Below are positions 8,171 to 17,774 of a stretch of DNA of 64,000 nucleotides, one piece after another (the stretch's first letter is position 1; each line of letters opens with the position of its first letter). The stretch spans positions 49,258 to 113,257 of the forward strand of contig JBMNIZ010000005.1 in NCBI GenBank assembly GCA_050951405.1, given 5' to 3'. The position numbers and the translations under genes are program-made. Under the pieces are notes generated by a model. That model was not told the DNA's origin. It worked only from the letters and a program-made list of their open reading frames with translations, and made no database searches. This stretch comes from JBMNIZ01 sp050951405 (GTDB taxonomy: Bacteria; Bacillota; DULZ01).

Positions 8171-9679
8171 TTACTTGAGGGTAGTGCAACTGCTATCTAT
8201 TGTTCCCATACCGCGCTTTATTCCATAATAACGAATGGTACAGACCTTCCTCTTGGTAAAGAAATCAACTGCATCTTGGCCCTGGCACTTAATCTGACTG
8301 CCTAAAAGGGACGCTTTTGTTCCTCCAAATGGCAGATAGGGCATGGGGGCTGGAACGCCAACATTTACTCCGATCATCCCGCCCTCCATTTCCCTGAGGA
8401 ATTTTTGCGCATAATAACCGCTTTCCGTAAAGATGGTACCACCGTTACCGTACTCTGAGCTATTCATGAACTCAATACCCGCCTCCACATTTGCCACTTT
8501 CAGCAGGGTGGCCACGGGCCCGAAAATCTCTTCTTTAGCCACGGTCATTTCCGGAGTCACCTCGGAAAGAATAGTGGGAGCGACGAAATATCCATTTTTA
8601 TTTTTCTCAGGAAGTTCGGGTTTGCGGCCGTCCAAGGCTAAATTTGCTCCTTCCTGGATACCTTTTTCAATGTAATAAAGGATTCTCTCTTTGGCCTTTT
8701 GCGAGATTACCGGACCCATAAATAAACTTTCATCTCTTGCGTCTCCATACTTGATCTCTTTGGCAGCCGCAATCATTCTTTCTTTCACTTCGTCATAAAT
8801 GGATTCTACAACCGCCACATTCGCCCCGGCCATACACCGCTGCCCCGCAGAACCGTAACATGAATTGATAAAGTTTTCGATAAAGCCGTCCAGATTGGCG
8901 TCTTCTGCTACCAGTAAAGTGTTTTTGGCCCCAGCTAAAACCATACTTCTTTTTAATGTTTGAGCGCATTTTTCTGCAATGATTTTCCCCACAGCCGTCG
9001 ATCCTACAAAAGCCACCGCCTTGATGTCCGGGCTCTCCAACATGTGCTTTGCCACGGAACCATCCCCATTGATCAGGTTGAATACCCCCGGGGGAAGCCC
9101 AATTTTATCCAGAATTTCCGCTACCTTTTGCATGAATAGAGGGGATTGTTCTGAAGGCTTGAAAACGATGGTGTTGCCGGTTCCCAGAGCAAAAGGTACA
9201 AACCACCCGTAAACCAAGGCAGGGAAATTGAACGGCGCTAAAGCTCCCACTACGCCCAATGGTTCGCGAATGACTTCCCCGTCAATGTCCTCATTCACCG
9301 CGATCTTATCCCCACGCATCATCATCGGTATTGCGCAAGCAGTCTCAGTAAGCTGGATGGCCCGAGCCATTTCACCCCGGGCATCATGAATATTTTTGCC
9401 CTGATCTGTGGCAATCAGCTGGGCCAAATCTTCTTTTTGGGCGCTTAATTCGTCATGCAGTTTAAACAGATACTCCATTTTTCTTCCCATGGAGACTTTG
9501 CGCCATTCTTTAAAAGCTTCCCGCGCTGCAGATATGGCTTTCTCCACTGCCTTGTCCGGTGTATTCGGTACTTCTCCGATTAGCTCTCCCGTTGAAGGGT
9601 TATAAATGGGAAGGTATTGGGCGTCGTTTTCTTCCCGAAATTCGCCCTTAATGTAGTTTCTTGCTTTCATGCTCCCCAT
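8171..9679 (-). CDS. mmsA: CoA-acylating methylmalonate-semialdehyde dehydrogenase
   Basis: A 502-residue aldehyde dehydrogenase of the MMSDH/IolA branch, which oxidises methylmalonate or malonate semialdehyde with NAD and CoA to propionyl- or acetyl-CoA plus CO2. The active Cys is in GSAGQRCMAGANV (about residue 285), the form specific to this branch. The usual ALDH glutamate motif is replaced by LAGAKNTLLVAED (about 252), also diagnostic. A GSTAVGK nucleotide-binding motif and the APFNFPALVYGWFVPFALG segment are present. I chose the ATG at 9679 because AGGAGGTGA sits 5 bases before it. With the upstream carbamoylase it suggests breakdown of beta-alanine or beta-aminoisobutyrate from pyrimidines, though the linking transaminase is not in view. 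Confidence 0.9.
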   Translation of the reverse strand: MGSMKARNYIKGEFREENDAQYLPIYNPSTGELIGEVPNTPDKAVEKAISAAREAFKEWRKVSMGRKMEYLFKLHDELSAQKEDLAQLIATDQGKNIHDARGEMARAIQLTETACAIPMMMRGDKIAVNEDIDGEVIREPLGVVGALAPFNFPALVYGWFVPFALGTGNTIVFKPSEQSPLFMQKVAEILDKIGLPPGVFNLINGDGSVAKHMLESPDIKAVAFVGSTAVGKIIAEKCAQTLKRSMVLAGAKNTLLVAEDANLDGFIENFINSCYGSAGQRCMAGANVAVVESIYDEVKERMIAAAKEIKYGDARDESLFMGPVISQKAKERILYYIEKGIQEGANLALDGRKPELPEKNKNGYFVAPTILSEVTPEMTVAKEEIFGPVATLLKVANVEAGIEFMNSSEYGNGGTIFTESGYYAQKFLREMEGGMIGVNVGVPAPMPYLPFGGTKASLLGSQIKCQGQDAVDFFTKRKVCTIRYYGIKRGMGTIDSSCTTLK

Positions 9680-9925
9680 CCTATCACCTCCTGCGTTATC
9701 CTCCATCAGATTTTTCCGTACCGGTTCCTAGAGGTTTCACAAAGATTTTCTTCTTCAATAAACTGCTTCCCCCTCACCTACCTTATTCTCCATTTGTAGG
9801 AATTTCTTTCTTTTTGGCACTTTAGTAATCCGTCACCAAAACGCGGTCTCCCATCCCCGATCAAAACTTCCCTTTCCCTGTACCTGTCAAAACTAGGAAT
9901 TGATTCCATGACCCCTCATGATCCG

Positions 9926-11146
9926 TTACTGGGACAAACTGATGATCGTTTTCAACAAAAGATTTGCAGCAGCTTCAATATCCTTCCATTCCGATAATTC
10001 TTCCGGGCAATGACTTCTTCCCCCAATACTTTTAACAAAGACCATCCCTGACGGCGTTATTTTAGCCATAGATTTTGCATCGTGGTTTGCTCCGGAGACA
10101 AGTTTTAAGGCAGGTATTCCCAAGGCCTCACTTGCCTTTTCCAACTCCATGATAATATCTTCAGCAAAACTGAGAGGCGAACTATACCAGATCTTCTCAA
10201 CATTGTATGTTGTTCGTTCTTCACCACAAGCTTTTTCAAGAATTTCAAAAACCATCTTTTCGGAACTGAGCAATACTTTTTCGTCGGGGCAGCGCAAATC
10301 CACCGTGAAAACTGCTTCTTCCGGAATAATATTTAAGACGCCGGGCAAGGCGTTTATTTCCCCTATGGTTATTAAAGCTGAATCGTCCAGGGATTTAATC
10401 TTCTCCCTCATTTCCACAATCCCTTTGGCTGCGCACACTAATGCATCCTCACGCATGGACATGGGGCAAGTGCCGGCATGATTTGCCGTTCCCTTGATTG
10501 TCACTTTCAGCCAACAGCTTCCCGAGACGCCGGTAACAATGCCCACTCCGTAGCCGGCCTGTTCGAGAACCGGCCCCTGTTCTATATGCAGTTCCAGATA
10601 TGCTTTGGCATCGGTTAGTCTGTTTGATGCCTGCCCCAGGTAATCTATTCTTTTTAATTCATCTATAAACTTTCTCCCTGCAGCATCCTTTGTCTCATAA
10701 ATCTGTTGTTGATCAAAAATTCCGGCTATGACGCCGCTTCCCATCAAGGCCGGTTGAAACCGGGCCCCTTCTTCATTAGTCCAATTGATTATTTCTATGG
10801 GATAACGTGTTTGTATATTATGGTCATTGAGGGCGCGGATGATTTCCAGAGCGCTTATCACTCCTAAAGTGCCGTCAAATTTGCCCCCATTGGGTTGCGT
10901 ATCCAGGTGGGAACCTAGACAGATGGGAGGACTGTTGTCGTCAAACCCCGGACGACGCCCATACATGTTGCCCAGATCATCAATACGGACGGATAAACCT
11001 TCCTCCATCATCCACTGTTTGAACATATCCCTGGCCTTTTTATCTGCGTCAGACAAGGCGACCCTGTCAATTCCTCCCTCAGATGTAACAGAGATACCGT
11101 TAATAACATCCATGGTGTTTTTCAGCCGTTCAACATTGATTTGCAT
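9926..11146 (-). CDS. Zn-dependent N-carbamoyl-amino-acid hydrolase / beta-ureidopropionase-like
   Basis: A 406-residue M20-family hydrolase of the hydantoinase/carbamoylase group (AllC, HyuC, ureidopropionase). Metal motifs include CLGSHLDTQPNGGKFDG (about 75-91), NWTNEEGARFQPALMGSG (about 115-132) and LELHIEQGPVLE (about 180-191). The dimerisation-domain motif GTANHAGTCPMSMREDAL (about 225) is typical. The ATG at 11146 has AGAGGTG upstream; an earlier GTG adds an unlikely 16-residue extension. Such enzymes release CO2 and ammonia from N-carbamoyl amino acids. Exact substrate cannot be read from sequence, but mmsA next door favours carbamoyl-beta-amino acids. Confidence 0.85.
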   Translation of the reverse strand: MQINVERLKNTMDVINGISVTSEGGIDRVALSDADKKARDMFKQWMMEEGLSVRIDDLGNMYGRRPGFDDNSPPICLGSHLDTQPNGGKFDGTLGVISALEIIRALNDHNIQTRYPIEIINWTNEEGARFQPALMGSGVIAGIFDQQQIYETKDAAGRKFIDELKRIDYLGQASNRLTDAKAYLELHIEQGPVLEQAGYGVGIVTGVSGSCWLKVTIKGTANHAGTCPMSMREDALVCAAKGIVEMREKIKSLDDSALITIGEINALPGVLNIIPEEAVFTVDLRCPDEKVLLSSEKMVFEILEKACGEERTTYNVEKIWYSSPLSFAEDIIMELEKASEALGIPALKLVSGANHDAKSMAKITPSGMVFVKSIGGRSHCPEELSEWKDIEAAANLLLKTIISLSQ

Positions 11147-11664
11147 CAGAGCCACACCTCTAATAGTGAATATTGGAACAAGCGGTCGCATCACAGAAAT
11201 CGTATTTCAGTTTCAATATACCATAAATTTGGATAACGCGCTTAACAAAAGGGTTCGATTTTTCTCTTGAAATCTTTGGATATTTGCCCTTCATTGCGTT
11301 TTCTTTGGCAATGTTTATTGATATTTCTAGATTATGCCTAGGTGAATGTCGCCCTCTTGCCGATAGAAGTTCATCAGATTTTTCGTTTTTTTGTTGTAGG
11401 GAGACAAAAACCCGCCTGGGAAGGCGGGACCAAAACATGGAGATATCCATAAATATTAATAATTGCTAGTTAATAATAGCCACAACTTGATACCGGAAGA
11501 CCACTTAAGCCCTTTAAAGATATACAGCTTTTCAGCCTCCAGTTAACAAACCACACTATTTTTTAATGCTGCTGGCAATGAACTGTGAAGGTTTCCCTTA
11601 GATCTGTTAGATAAAAACAGATTTTATTTGTTCATATTCGACCTTTTGCCAAAGCTGGACATCG
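11147..11664. other. 518-bp intergenic region between hom and the carbamoylase gene
   Basis: This stretch holds the 5' flank of the carbamoylase gene and the 3' flank of hom, both reading leftwards. The only clear signal is the minus-strand terminator at 11405-11428. AT-rich sequence from 11200 to 11250 could hold the carbamoylase promoter, including a TATATT box on the minus strand near 11216, but no convincing -35 was found. The open frames here lack coding character and I do not call them genes. Confidence 0.5.
11405..11428 (-). terminator. Rho-independent terminator after hom
   Basis: Read on the minus strand, CCCGCC, a 6-base loop and GGCGGG are followed by TTTTTG. It lies about 240 bases downstream of the hom stop codon and before the carbamoylase gene, separating the two transcription units. 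Confidence 0.8.
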
Positions 11665-12714
11665 CTAAAAGCTTGTCGAAAAAGTCTTTGCAGCAGGAGC
11701 GAAGATGGAGATAATGTCTTTTAAGGCTGCAGCCGCGGCGCCTTTTGGATTGGAATAACCACCGATAACCGTAAGAGGACCCATGGTATCGGTGCAAAAA
11801 TAGATGCCTTTCGTGGTGCCGTTAACCGATGCCAGAGGGTGATCAGCCCTGAGAAAAGTAGGCGCCACCTCCAATCGAAAGGTATCCCCTATGGGCTCTG
11901 CTATTCCCAGGAGTTTAATGGTACCTCCTCTGTTTTTTGCTTCTTGCAGATCCGCCGGTGTGATTTTTGTGATACCGGTTAGTTTCACCTGATCAATTTT
12001 GAAATCCGTATCGTAGATCGAGTTGGCGATGATTATCATTTTGCTGGCCGTGTCCCAACCTTCAACATCCAAGGAAGGATCAGGCTCAGCAATGCCTTGA
12101 GCTTTTGCTTCAGCCAGGGCTTCTGCAAAGCTAAGGGATGCTTTTTCCATAGCGGTTAGGATGAAATTACTTGTGCCGTTGAGGATACCTTGAATGGAAA
12201 GAATATTGGTACCTGCCAGGCTATTTAAAGCCACGTCAATGGTGGGGAGAGCAGCTGCAGTAGCGCCGCTGTATTTAATCTGAACACCTGCTTTGCGGGC
12301 ATGCTCCATGACCTGATCAAAGGCACAAACCAGCGGACCTTTACTCAAGGTGACCACATGCATCCCTCGATCAAATGCGGTATGAAAGTAAGTTAGTCCC
12401 GGCTGGCCGGTTTTGATGTTGGTTGGAGTGGCTTCCACCCAAACGTCAGCATTAGAAGCTTTGATGGCCTCTTCCCCTGTTAAGCGATCGTCAAAACCAA
12501 GCATGTTTTTCCGCTCGAAGGCGGTTTTTATAGCCGCAAACTTTTCCAACGGTATTCCTTGCGGATTATTTATTCCGCCGTCACTTACTAGCACTGTTAC
12601 GACTTTTAGGTCAAGTTTATATTTATCCTTTAAATATTTTTTCTTTTCCAAAAGCAGGCCGATGAAGTTTCTACCCACATTGCCGAAACCGGAAAGCCCA
12701 ATCTTGACTTCCAC
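11665..12714 (-). CDS. hom: Homoserine dehydrogenase (short form, no ACT domain)
   Basis: About 350 residues. The NAD(P)-binding motif GLSGFGNVGRNFIG lies at the N terminus. The catalytic domain contains the family signature DVEGWDTASKMIIIANSIY (about 215-233) with the expected Asp and Lys, preceded by GILNGTSNFILTAME (about 180). The enzyme reduces aspartate semialdehyde to homoserine for threonine and methionine synthesis. The C-terminal ACT regulatory domain of longer homologues is missing, a form known in other anaerobes, which suggests no direct threonine feedback. Translation most likely begins at GTG 12714 after GGAGGAGG; an upstream in-frame TTG overlaps that ribosome site. Confidence 0.88.
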   Translation of the reverse strand: MEVKIGLSGFGNVGRNFIGLLLEKKKYLKDKYKLDLKVVTVLVSDGGINNPQGIPLEKFAAIKTAFERKNMLGFDDRLTGEEAIKASNADVWVEATPTNIKTGQPGLTYFHTAFDRGMHVVTLSKGPLVCAFDQVMEHARKAGVQIKYSGATAAALPTIDVALNSLAGTNILSIQGILNGTSNFILTAMEKASLSFAEALAEAKAQGIAEPDPSLDVEGWDTASKMIIIANSIYDTDFKIDQVKLTGITKITPADLQEAKNRGGTIKLLGIAEPIGDTFRLEVAPTFLRADHPLASVNGTTKGIYFCTDTMGPLTVIGGYSNPKGAAAAALKDIISIFAPAAKTFSTSF

Positions 12715-12746
12715 TCTTTCGCCCTCCTCCAATATAAGTAAACTTG

Positions 12747-14285
12747 CTAAACCGGTTCCTGATCCCAGAGGCGATATTGTAAAGCCTCGGCCAGGTGTTC
12801 TTCCTCCACTCGGTCCCTTTCTGCCAAATCGGCAATGGTCCTAGCCATCCTTAAGACCCGGTCATGGGCCCGCATGCTTAAACCCAGCTGGGTAAAGGCC
12901 TTTTTCAAGAGAAGACGGGTACCCCTGGACATTTTGGAGAAGGCAGGCAACAAATGACCCGGGATCTGGGCATTATAATAGAAACCATATTCCTTTAATC
13001 GGATCAACTGACGCCGGCGGGCCTCTTCCACCCGACTTCGCACCACAGCTGAGCTTTCCGCCGCCTTATTCTCCTCCAAATCATCATACTTTAACGCAGG
13101 CACCTCAACTTGCAGATCGATCCGATCTAAAAGAGGGCCTGACAACCGCTGCCGGTATTTTTGTATCTGATAAGGGGTACAGGTACACTCCCGGCTCCCG
13201 TTTCCCAGGTAATGGCCGCATGGGCACGGATTCATCGCCGCCACCAGTTGAAAGCTGGCCGGATAAGTATAGGATGCATGAACCCGGGCTACGGTAACCA
13301 ATCTGTCTTCCAAGGGCTGACGCAAAGCCTCCAGGACATCACGACTATATTCGGGCAGCTCATCGAGAAAAAGCACCCCGTGGTTGGCCAGGCTGATTTC
13401 TCCCGGACGGGGTATTCGCCCTCCCCCAATCAAGCTGGCGGCAGAGGCAGTATGATGAGGTGCCCGGAAAGGTCTTGTAGTCACCAGGGGTTGATCAGGG
13501 GTTAAAAGCCCGGCGATGCTATAAACCCTGGTTATTTCCAAGGCCTCTTCCAGGCTCAACGGAGGCAGGATTGTGGGCAGCCGGCGGGCCAGCATGGTTT
13601 TACCCGCCCCCGGTGGTCCGATAAGGAGCACATTATGGGCACCGGCCGCAGCCACTTCCAAAGCTCTTTTTGCCGCATATTGACCTTTAATGTCGCTCCA
13701 ATCTATAGTATACCGGCTACCGGCCTCCTTAAGCAAACTATAAGGATCAGCAGTAGCAGGTTCGATCATTTCTTCTCCGTAAAAGAAACTGACCAGCTGG
13801 GTCAGATGCCGAATGGGATAAACCCTGGCCCCCTGTACCATGGCCCCTTCCAAAGCATTACCCTCTGCCACCAAGAGGTCATATTCCCCGGAAATCTGTT
13901 GCAAGTGCAGGCTCATGGACAATACTCCCGGGACTTCCCTGATCTTCCCATCCAGTGACAACTCACCTACAAAAACCTTGTTGCCCAACTGTTCCAGCGG
14001 GACCTGCCCTGTGGCAGCCAATATTCCCACTGCAATGGGCAGATCCAGAATGGGCCCTTCTTTCTTCAAGTCAGCAGGGGCCAAGTTAACGGTAATCCGT
14101 CGGGAGGGAAATTCAAAGCCGGAGTTCTTCAAAGCTGTCCGGACTCTTTCCTTCGCTTCTTTGACGGCCGTATCGGGGAGGCCTACGATTTCAAAGCCCG
14201 GCAGGCCTCCGGACACATCTACCTCCACTTCTACGAAAAAAGCTTCTGTTCCACTAAGGCAAAAACCCCTGGTGATAGCTAACAT
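12747..14285 (-). CDS. comM: ComM/YifB family Mg-chelatase-like AAA+ ATPase
   Basis: A 512-residue protein with an N-terminal ChlI-like domain (GLPGFEIVGLPDTAVKEAKER, about residues 28-48), an AAA+ core with Walker A GPPGAGKTMLAR (about 215) and Walker B FLDELPEY (about 305), and a C-terminal helical domain. A zinc-type cluster, NPCPCGHYLG...CTC, follows the core. ComM promotes branch migration during natural transformation in Haemophilus and Vibrio; its role in Clostridia is less clear. It follows yraN, a common pairing in Firmicutes. Confidence 0.93.
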   Translation of the reverse strand: MLAITRGFCLSGTEAFFVEVEVDVSGGLPGFEIVGLPDTAVKEAKERVRTALKNSGFEFPSRRITVNLAPADLKKEGPILDLPIAVGILAATGQVPLEQLGNKVFVGELSLDGKIREVPGVLSMSLHLQQISGEYDLLVAEGNALEGAMVQGARVYPIRHLTQLVSFFYGEEMIEPATADPYSLLKEAGSRYTIDWSDIKGQYAAKRALEVAAAGAHNVLLIGPPGAGKTMLARRLPTILPPLSLEEALEITRVYSIAGLLTPDQPLVTTRPFRAPHHTASAASLIGGGRIPRPGEISLANHGVLFLDELPEYSRDVLEALRQPLEDRLVTVARVHASYTYPASFQLVAAMNPCPCGHYLGNGSRECTCTPYQIQKYRQRLSGPLLDRIDLQVEVPALKYDDLEENKAAESSAVVRSRVEEARRRQLIRLKEYGFYYNAQIPGHLLPAFSKMSRGTRLLLKKAFTQLGLSMRAHDRVLRMARTIADLAERDRVEEEHLAEALQYRLWDQEPV

Positions 14286-14338
14286 GTTTTTCCTCCCATG
14301 ATGGTGCCAATGCTCTTCCAGATGCCGCCTAGAAAACC

Positions 14339-14372
14339 GACTGCCGGTATTAAGCAGAAAAAAACCGGCAGT
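14339..14372. repeat. Hairpin between yraN and comM
   Basis: ACTGCCGGT and ACCGGCAGT form a perfect 9-bp inverted repeat with a loop of about 16 bases that includes a run of A on the plus strand (T on the minus strand). It lies between the yraN stop and the comM start. The T-run is inside the loop rather than after the stem, so it is not a classical terminator; it could be an RNA-processing or stability signal. Confidence 0.5.
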
Positions 14373-14384
14373 AGTTACTAGCTT

Positions 14385-14744
14385 TTAGAAAGCATTTGGA
14401 ATCAGCTGAATCCGCACAGGCTCACTTTCCCGGAAAGTGATAGCCACTACATCAAAACGGCAGAAATGCTCATTAAGCTTATTGCGCTGCAGGTAGAAAG
14501 CCGCCAGCTTCCGCAGCTTTTTTTGTTTTTTGAGATTGACGGTTTCCTCCGGCCAGCCGTAATCCTCACCCTGCCGGCAGCGAACTTCCACAAAAACCAA
14601 CTCAGCCCTGTGCCGGGCAACCAAATCTAGTTCACCGAACCGGCAACTGAAATTTTTTTCAATGATTTTGTACCCTTGCTTTGTAAGCCAATGGGCAGCA
14701 ATTTCTTCACCCCGGCGTCCCAGGTTTTTCCTATCAATACTCAC
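14385..14744 (-). CDS. yraN: YraN family (UPF0102) nuclease-fold protein
   Basis: A 119-residue UPF0102 protein. The restriction-endonuclease-like motif is visible: RGEEIAAHWL (about 11), FGELDLVARHRAELVFVEVR (about 36-55), with the acidic residue in GELDLV and the E-x-R/K element. Exact cellular role is not established. The gene sits 53 bases after nuoN and 100 bases before comM. The usual Firmicute order is rnhB-yraN-comM; here the whole nuo operon separates yraN from rnhB. Confidence 0.9.
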   Translation of the reverse strand: MSIDRKNLGRRGEEIAAHWLTKQGYKIIEKNFSCRFGELDLVARHRAELVFVEVRCRQGEDYGWPEETVNLKKQKKLRKLAAFYLQRNKLNEHFCRFDVVAITFRESEPVRIQLIPNAF

Positions 14745-14796
14745 CTTTCATCCCCTCGCAAAGACTGCCGGTTTCCTTTTCCAAGACTGTGAATCC

Positions 14797-16239
14797 TTAA
14801 TATGGAAAAAAGGAGTGGGCCACATCCAGGGCCACATTGGTCAATGGCTCCGGATAAAGGCCGAAAACGATGACCAAACCCAGGCAGATTAATAAAGCCA
14901 GCTGGGTGCTGCCGGATACAGGGATAGAAGAGGCATTTTCCTTCGGAGCGCCCAAATACATGGCCTTGACCACAATCAAGTAATAGTAGACAGAGACCAT
15001 ACTCATACCGATGCCCAGGAAAGCCAGCCAGAGTAAACCTCTATCCATGATGGCCATAAACAAGTACAACTTACTGACAAAACCGGCCAAGGGAGGGATC
15101 CCGGCCAAGGACAAAAGTGAAACCAGCATCACCGCTGCCAGCACGGGAGAGGTACGGGCCAAGCCGCTATAATCCTTGATCTCATCGCTGCCGGTAGCTT
15201 TCCCCACAGCAATGACCACGGCAAAAGCTCCCACATTGGCAAAGACATAGAATAAGGAATGATAAAGAAGCGCCGCCACCCCCAGGGAAGAAAAGGCGAT
15301 CATCCCCAGCAGGAGATAACCGGCTTGAGAAATACTGGAATAAGCTAACATCCTCTTGATATTGGTCTGGGGAATGGCCACCAGATTACCCAAAACCATG
15401 GTCAATGCGGCCAAAATGATGACAATCGTGCTCCAGTAAGGCTCAAAATCTGGAAAGATGGTTAAGAAAATGCGGACAAAAGCCGCCAAACCGGCCGCTT
15501 TAGACGCCACGGCAAGAAAAGCCGTTACCGGAGTAGGAGCCCCTTCATAAATATCCGGGGACCACATGTGAAAAGGGACGGTGGAGATCTTGAAGCCAAA
15601 GCCGGCGACCAAAAACACCATGCCTAAAAGCAAGAGAGGATCTAATCTTTCCACAAGAGCCAGGGAGGCTGTGATCTGGGCAATCACGGTGGATCCGGTA
15701 AAACCAAAGACAAGGCTCAAACCGTAAAGAAGAACCGCTGAGGACATGGCCCCTAAAATGATGTATTTAAGCCCTGCTTCGGCGGATCTAGCATCGGTTT
15801 TTTGGTAAGCAGTCAAAATCACAAAACTTATCGTCATCAATTCCAAACCCAAATAGAGAGTAATCAAGTCTCCTGCCGCGGCTAACAGCATCATCCCCAA
15901 AGTAGCAGTGACTAAAAGTGCGTAAAACTCTCCCTGGTTGTATCCCAATTTGGATACATAATCTTTGGCCGCCATACTGACCAGGATAGCTGCTACCAGG
16001 AAAAGCTGTCGGAAAAACAGCCCGAATGGATCCACAAGATACATGTCGCCGAAAACGCTATCGTTAACACCCCAATACAAAAAGGTGCTGAGAAGAATAC
16101 CCACCAGGCCGACGGTAGTTAGATAACCAATTCCCCGGTGCTGGTCTTTGGGTACTAAAAGTCCCAGCACTAGTAAACCCAAGGCCAACACCGCCGTAGC
16201 TATTTCAGGAACAAGCAATGCAAGATCTCTCAGGCTCAT
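14797..16239 (-). CDS. nuoN: NADH-quinone oxidoreductase-like complex I, subunit N
   Basis: A 480-residue membrane subunit with 14 helices, one of three antiporter-like proton channels of complex I. It carries the YLGLELMTISFVILTAYQK helix with the conserved Glu (about residue 130), the GFGFKISTVPFHMWSPDIYEGAPTP region with the functional Lys (about 215-239), and the MLAYSSISQAGYLLLG signature near 300. The ATG overlaps the nuoM stop. It is the last gene of the nuo operon; yraN follows. Confidence 0.95.
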   Translation of the reverse strand: MSLRDLALLVPEIATAVLALGLLVLGLLVPKDQHRGIGYLTTVGLVGILLSTFLYWGVNDSVFGDMYLVDPFGLFFRQLFLVAAILVSMAAKDYVSKLGYNQGEFYALLVTATLGMMLLAAAGDLITLYLGLELMTISFVILTAYQKTDARSAEAGLKYIILGAMSSAVLLYGLSLVFGFTGSTVIAQITASLALVERLDPLLLLGMVFLVAGFGFKISTVPFHMWSPDIYEGAPTPVTAFLAVASKAAGLAAFVRIFLTIFPDFEPYWSTIVIILAALTMVLGNLVAIPQTNIKRMLAYSSISQAGYLLLGMIAFSSLGVAALLYHSLFYVFANVGAFAVVIAVGKATGSDEIKDYSGLARTSPVLAAVMLVSLLSLAGIPPLAGFVSKLYLFMAIMDRGLLWLAFLGIGMSMVSVYYYLIVVKAMYLGAPKENASSIPVSGSTQLALLICLGLVIVFGLYPEPLTNVALDVAHSFFPY

Positions 16240-17774
16240 TAGAAGATACCCCCTATCTCGGCTGCGGCGGTGATTTTTGCTACCAATGGGCCCACTCCCA
16301 CATTAATAGGATCAACCAACAAGGACGGGAAAATGCCAAATAGTACCAGAACCCCGCAGAGAACAACAATGGGTACCATTTCCACCCCATGGGCATCAGT
16401 CAGGTGATCCCAGCGGGAATTACGGGGTCCAAAGAAGACCTTTTGCACCACCCTGAGCACATAAATGGCAGTAATCACCACTCCCAGAATGGCCAAAATG
16501 GCCAATACCCGAAAATGCAGCCAACCGAATAAAACTTGTTCCACACTATAAGATCCCAGGAAGATCAAGGCCTCCGCCGCAAAGTTGCTCAAGCCGGGCA
16601 GCCCCAGAGAAGCCAAACCTCCAATCATAAAACCGGCTGCCACCCGGGGCATCTGATGGGCCAGACCGCCAAAAGCAGCAATCTCCCTGGTCCCGGTTTT
16701 GTGGTAAATATTACCAACCAGGGCAAAGAAAAGGGCGGTCATGATACCATGGGCGAACATTTGAGCTACAGCCCCATCCAGCCCCAAGTAATTTAAGGAA
16801 GCTATGCCCAAAAGCACATATCCCATGTGACTGACGCTGGAGTAGCCAATCACAAACTTCAAGTCTCTCTGCACCATGGCCACCATGGCCCCGTAAACCA
16901 CATTGACAATGCACAGGACCGCAATCAGGGGAGCCCAGAATTTTGCGCCTTCCGGGAAAAGAAGCACCCCTGCCCGGATCAGTCCATAGCCACCCAGTTT
17001 CATCAGGACACCGGCATGAAGCATACTCACCGCGGTAGGAGCTGCCACGTGACCATCCGGAGACCAGGTATGGAGAGGCCACATGGGCACTAAAAAGCCA
17101 AAACCGATCATCATCAAGAAGAAAGCGAATCTTTGAAAGGAAACATCAAACTGGACCGTACTCAACTGCATAATGTTAAAAGTGCCAAAACCCAGATGGG
17201 CCGGACTTCTGGCATATAAATACAAAGCGATGATCCCGATCAAAGCGAAGGCACTGCCTACCAACAGATACAGAGTCAGCTTCATGGCTGCATATTCTTT
17301 ACGGGTACTGCCCCACACCCCGATCAGCACATACATGGGAATCACTGCTACTTCAAAGAACAGATAAAAGAAAAACAAGTCTCGGGAAATGAAAACGCCG
17401 AAAACGCCTGCTACCAGGATCAGCAGGAAGATGAAAAACTCCTTCACCCGATAGTGCATATCCCAGGAGGCAAACACGCCGGAAAAAATGACGATGGCCG
17501 TTAATAAGACCAAGGGAAGGCTGATGCCGTCCACTCCTACAGAGTAACTAATTCCCAATCGGTCAACCCAAATGATATCCTGAAGGAACTGCAGTCCTCC
17601 CAATTCCTGGTCATAGGCGACAAAAGCATAAATGGACAAGACCAGGGACACAAAAGTCGCTACCGCAGCGGTGATCTTGATGATCCTTTCTTCTTTTTCC
17701 GGAATCAGGAGGATCATCAAAGCTCCTGCTACCGGGGCAAGAACGATGGTGGTCAGAAGAGGAAAACCGCTCAT
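16239..17774 (-). CDS. nuoM: Complex I subunit M
   Basis: A 511-residue antiporter-like subunit with 14 helices. Hallmarks are FFEVAVIPMYVLIGVWG (about 135-151), the FLVPMWPLHTWSPDGHVAAPT motif (about 220-240) and GYSSVSHMGYVLLGIASL (about 310). The ATG at 17774 overlaps the nuoL stop (ATGA). The longer open frame upstream is read in the wrong frame of nuoL. The protein conducts protons (or Na+) in the distal membrane arm. Confidence 0.95.
   Translation of the reverse strand: MSGFPLLTTIVLAPVAGALMILLIPEKEERIIKITAAVATFVSLVLSIYAFVAYDQELGGLQFLQDIIWVDRLGISYSVGVDGISLPLVLLTAIVIFSGVFASWDMHYRVKEFFIFLLILVAGVFGVFISRDLFFFYLFFEVAVIPMYVLIGVWGSTRKEYAAMKLTLYLLVGSAFALIGIIALYLYARSPAHLGFGTFNIMQLSTVQFDVSFQRFAFFLMMIGFGFLVPMWPLHTWSPDGHVAAPTAVSMLHAGVLMKLGGYGLIRAGVLLFPEGAKFWAPLIAVLCIVNVVYGAMVAMVQRDLKFVIGYSSVSHMGYVLLGIASLNYLGLDGAVAQMFAHGIMTALFFALVGNIYHKTGTREIAAFGGLAHQMPRVAAGFMIGGLASLGLPGLSNFAAEALIFLGSYSVEQVLFGWLHFRVLAILAILGVVITAIYVLRVVQKVFFGPRNSRWDHLTDAHGVEMVPIVVLCGVLVLFGIFPSLLVDPINVGVGPLVAKITAAAEIGGIF

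Noticed and set aside
11160..11470. Overlapping open frames on both strands between hom and the carbamoylase gene
   Set aside because: No ribosome sites, atypical codon use, and a terminator hairpin lies inside them.
16536..17093. Long plus-strand and shifted-frame ORFs across nuoM
   Set aside because: They are shadows of the well-conserved nuoM frame.
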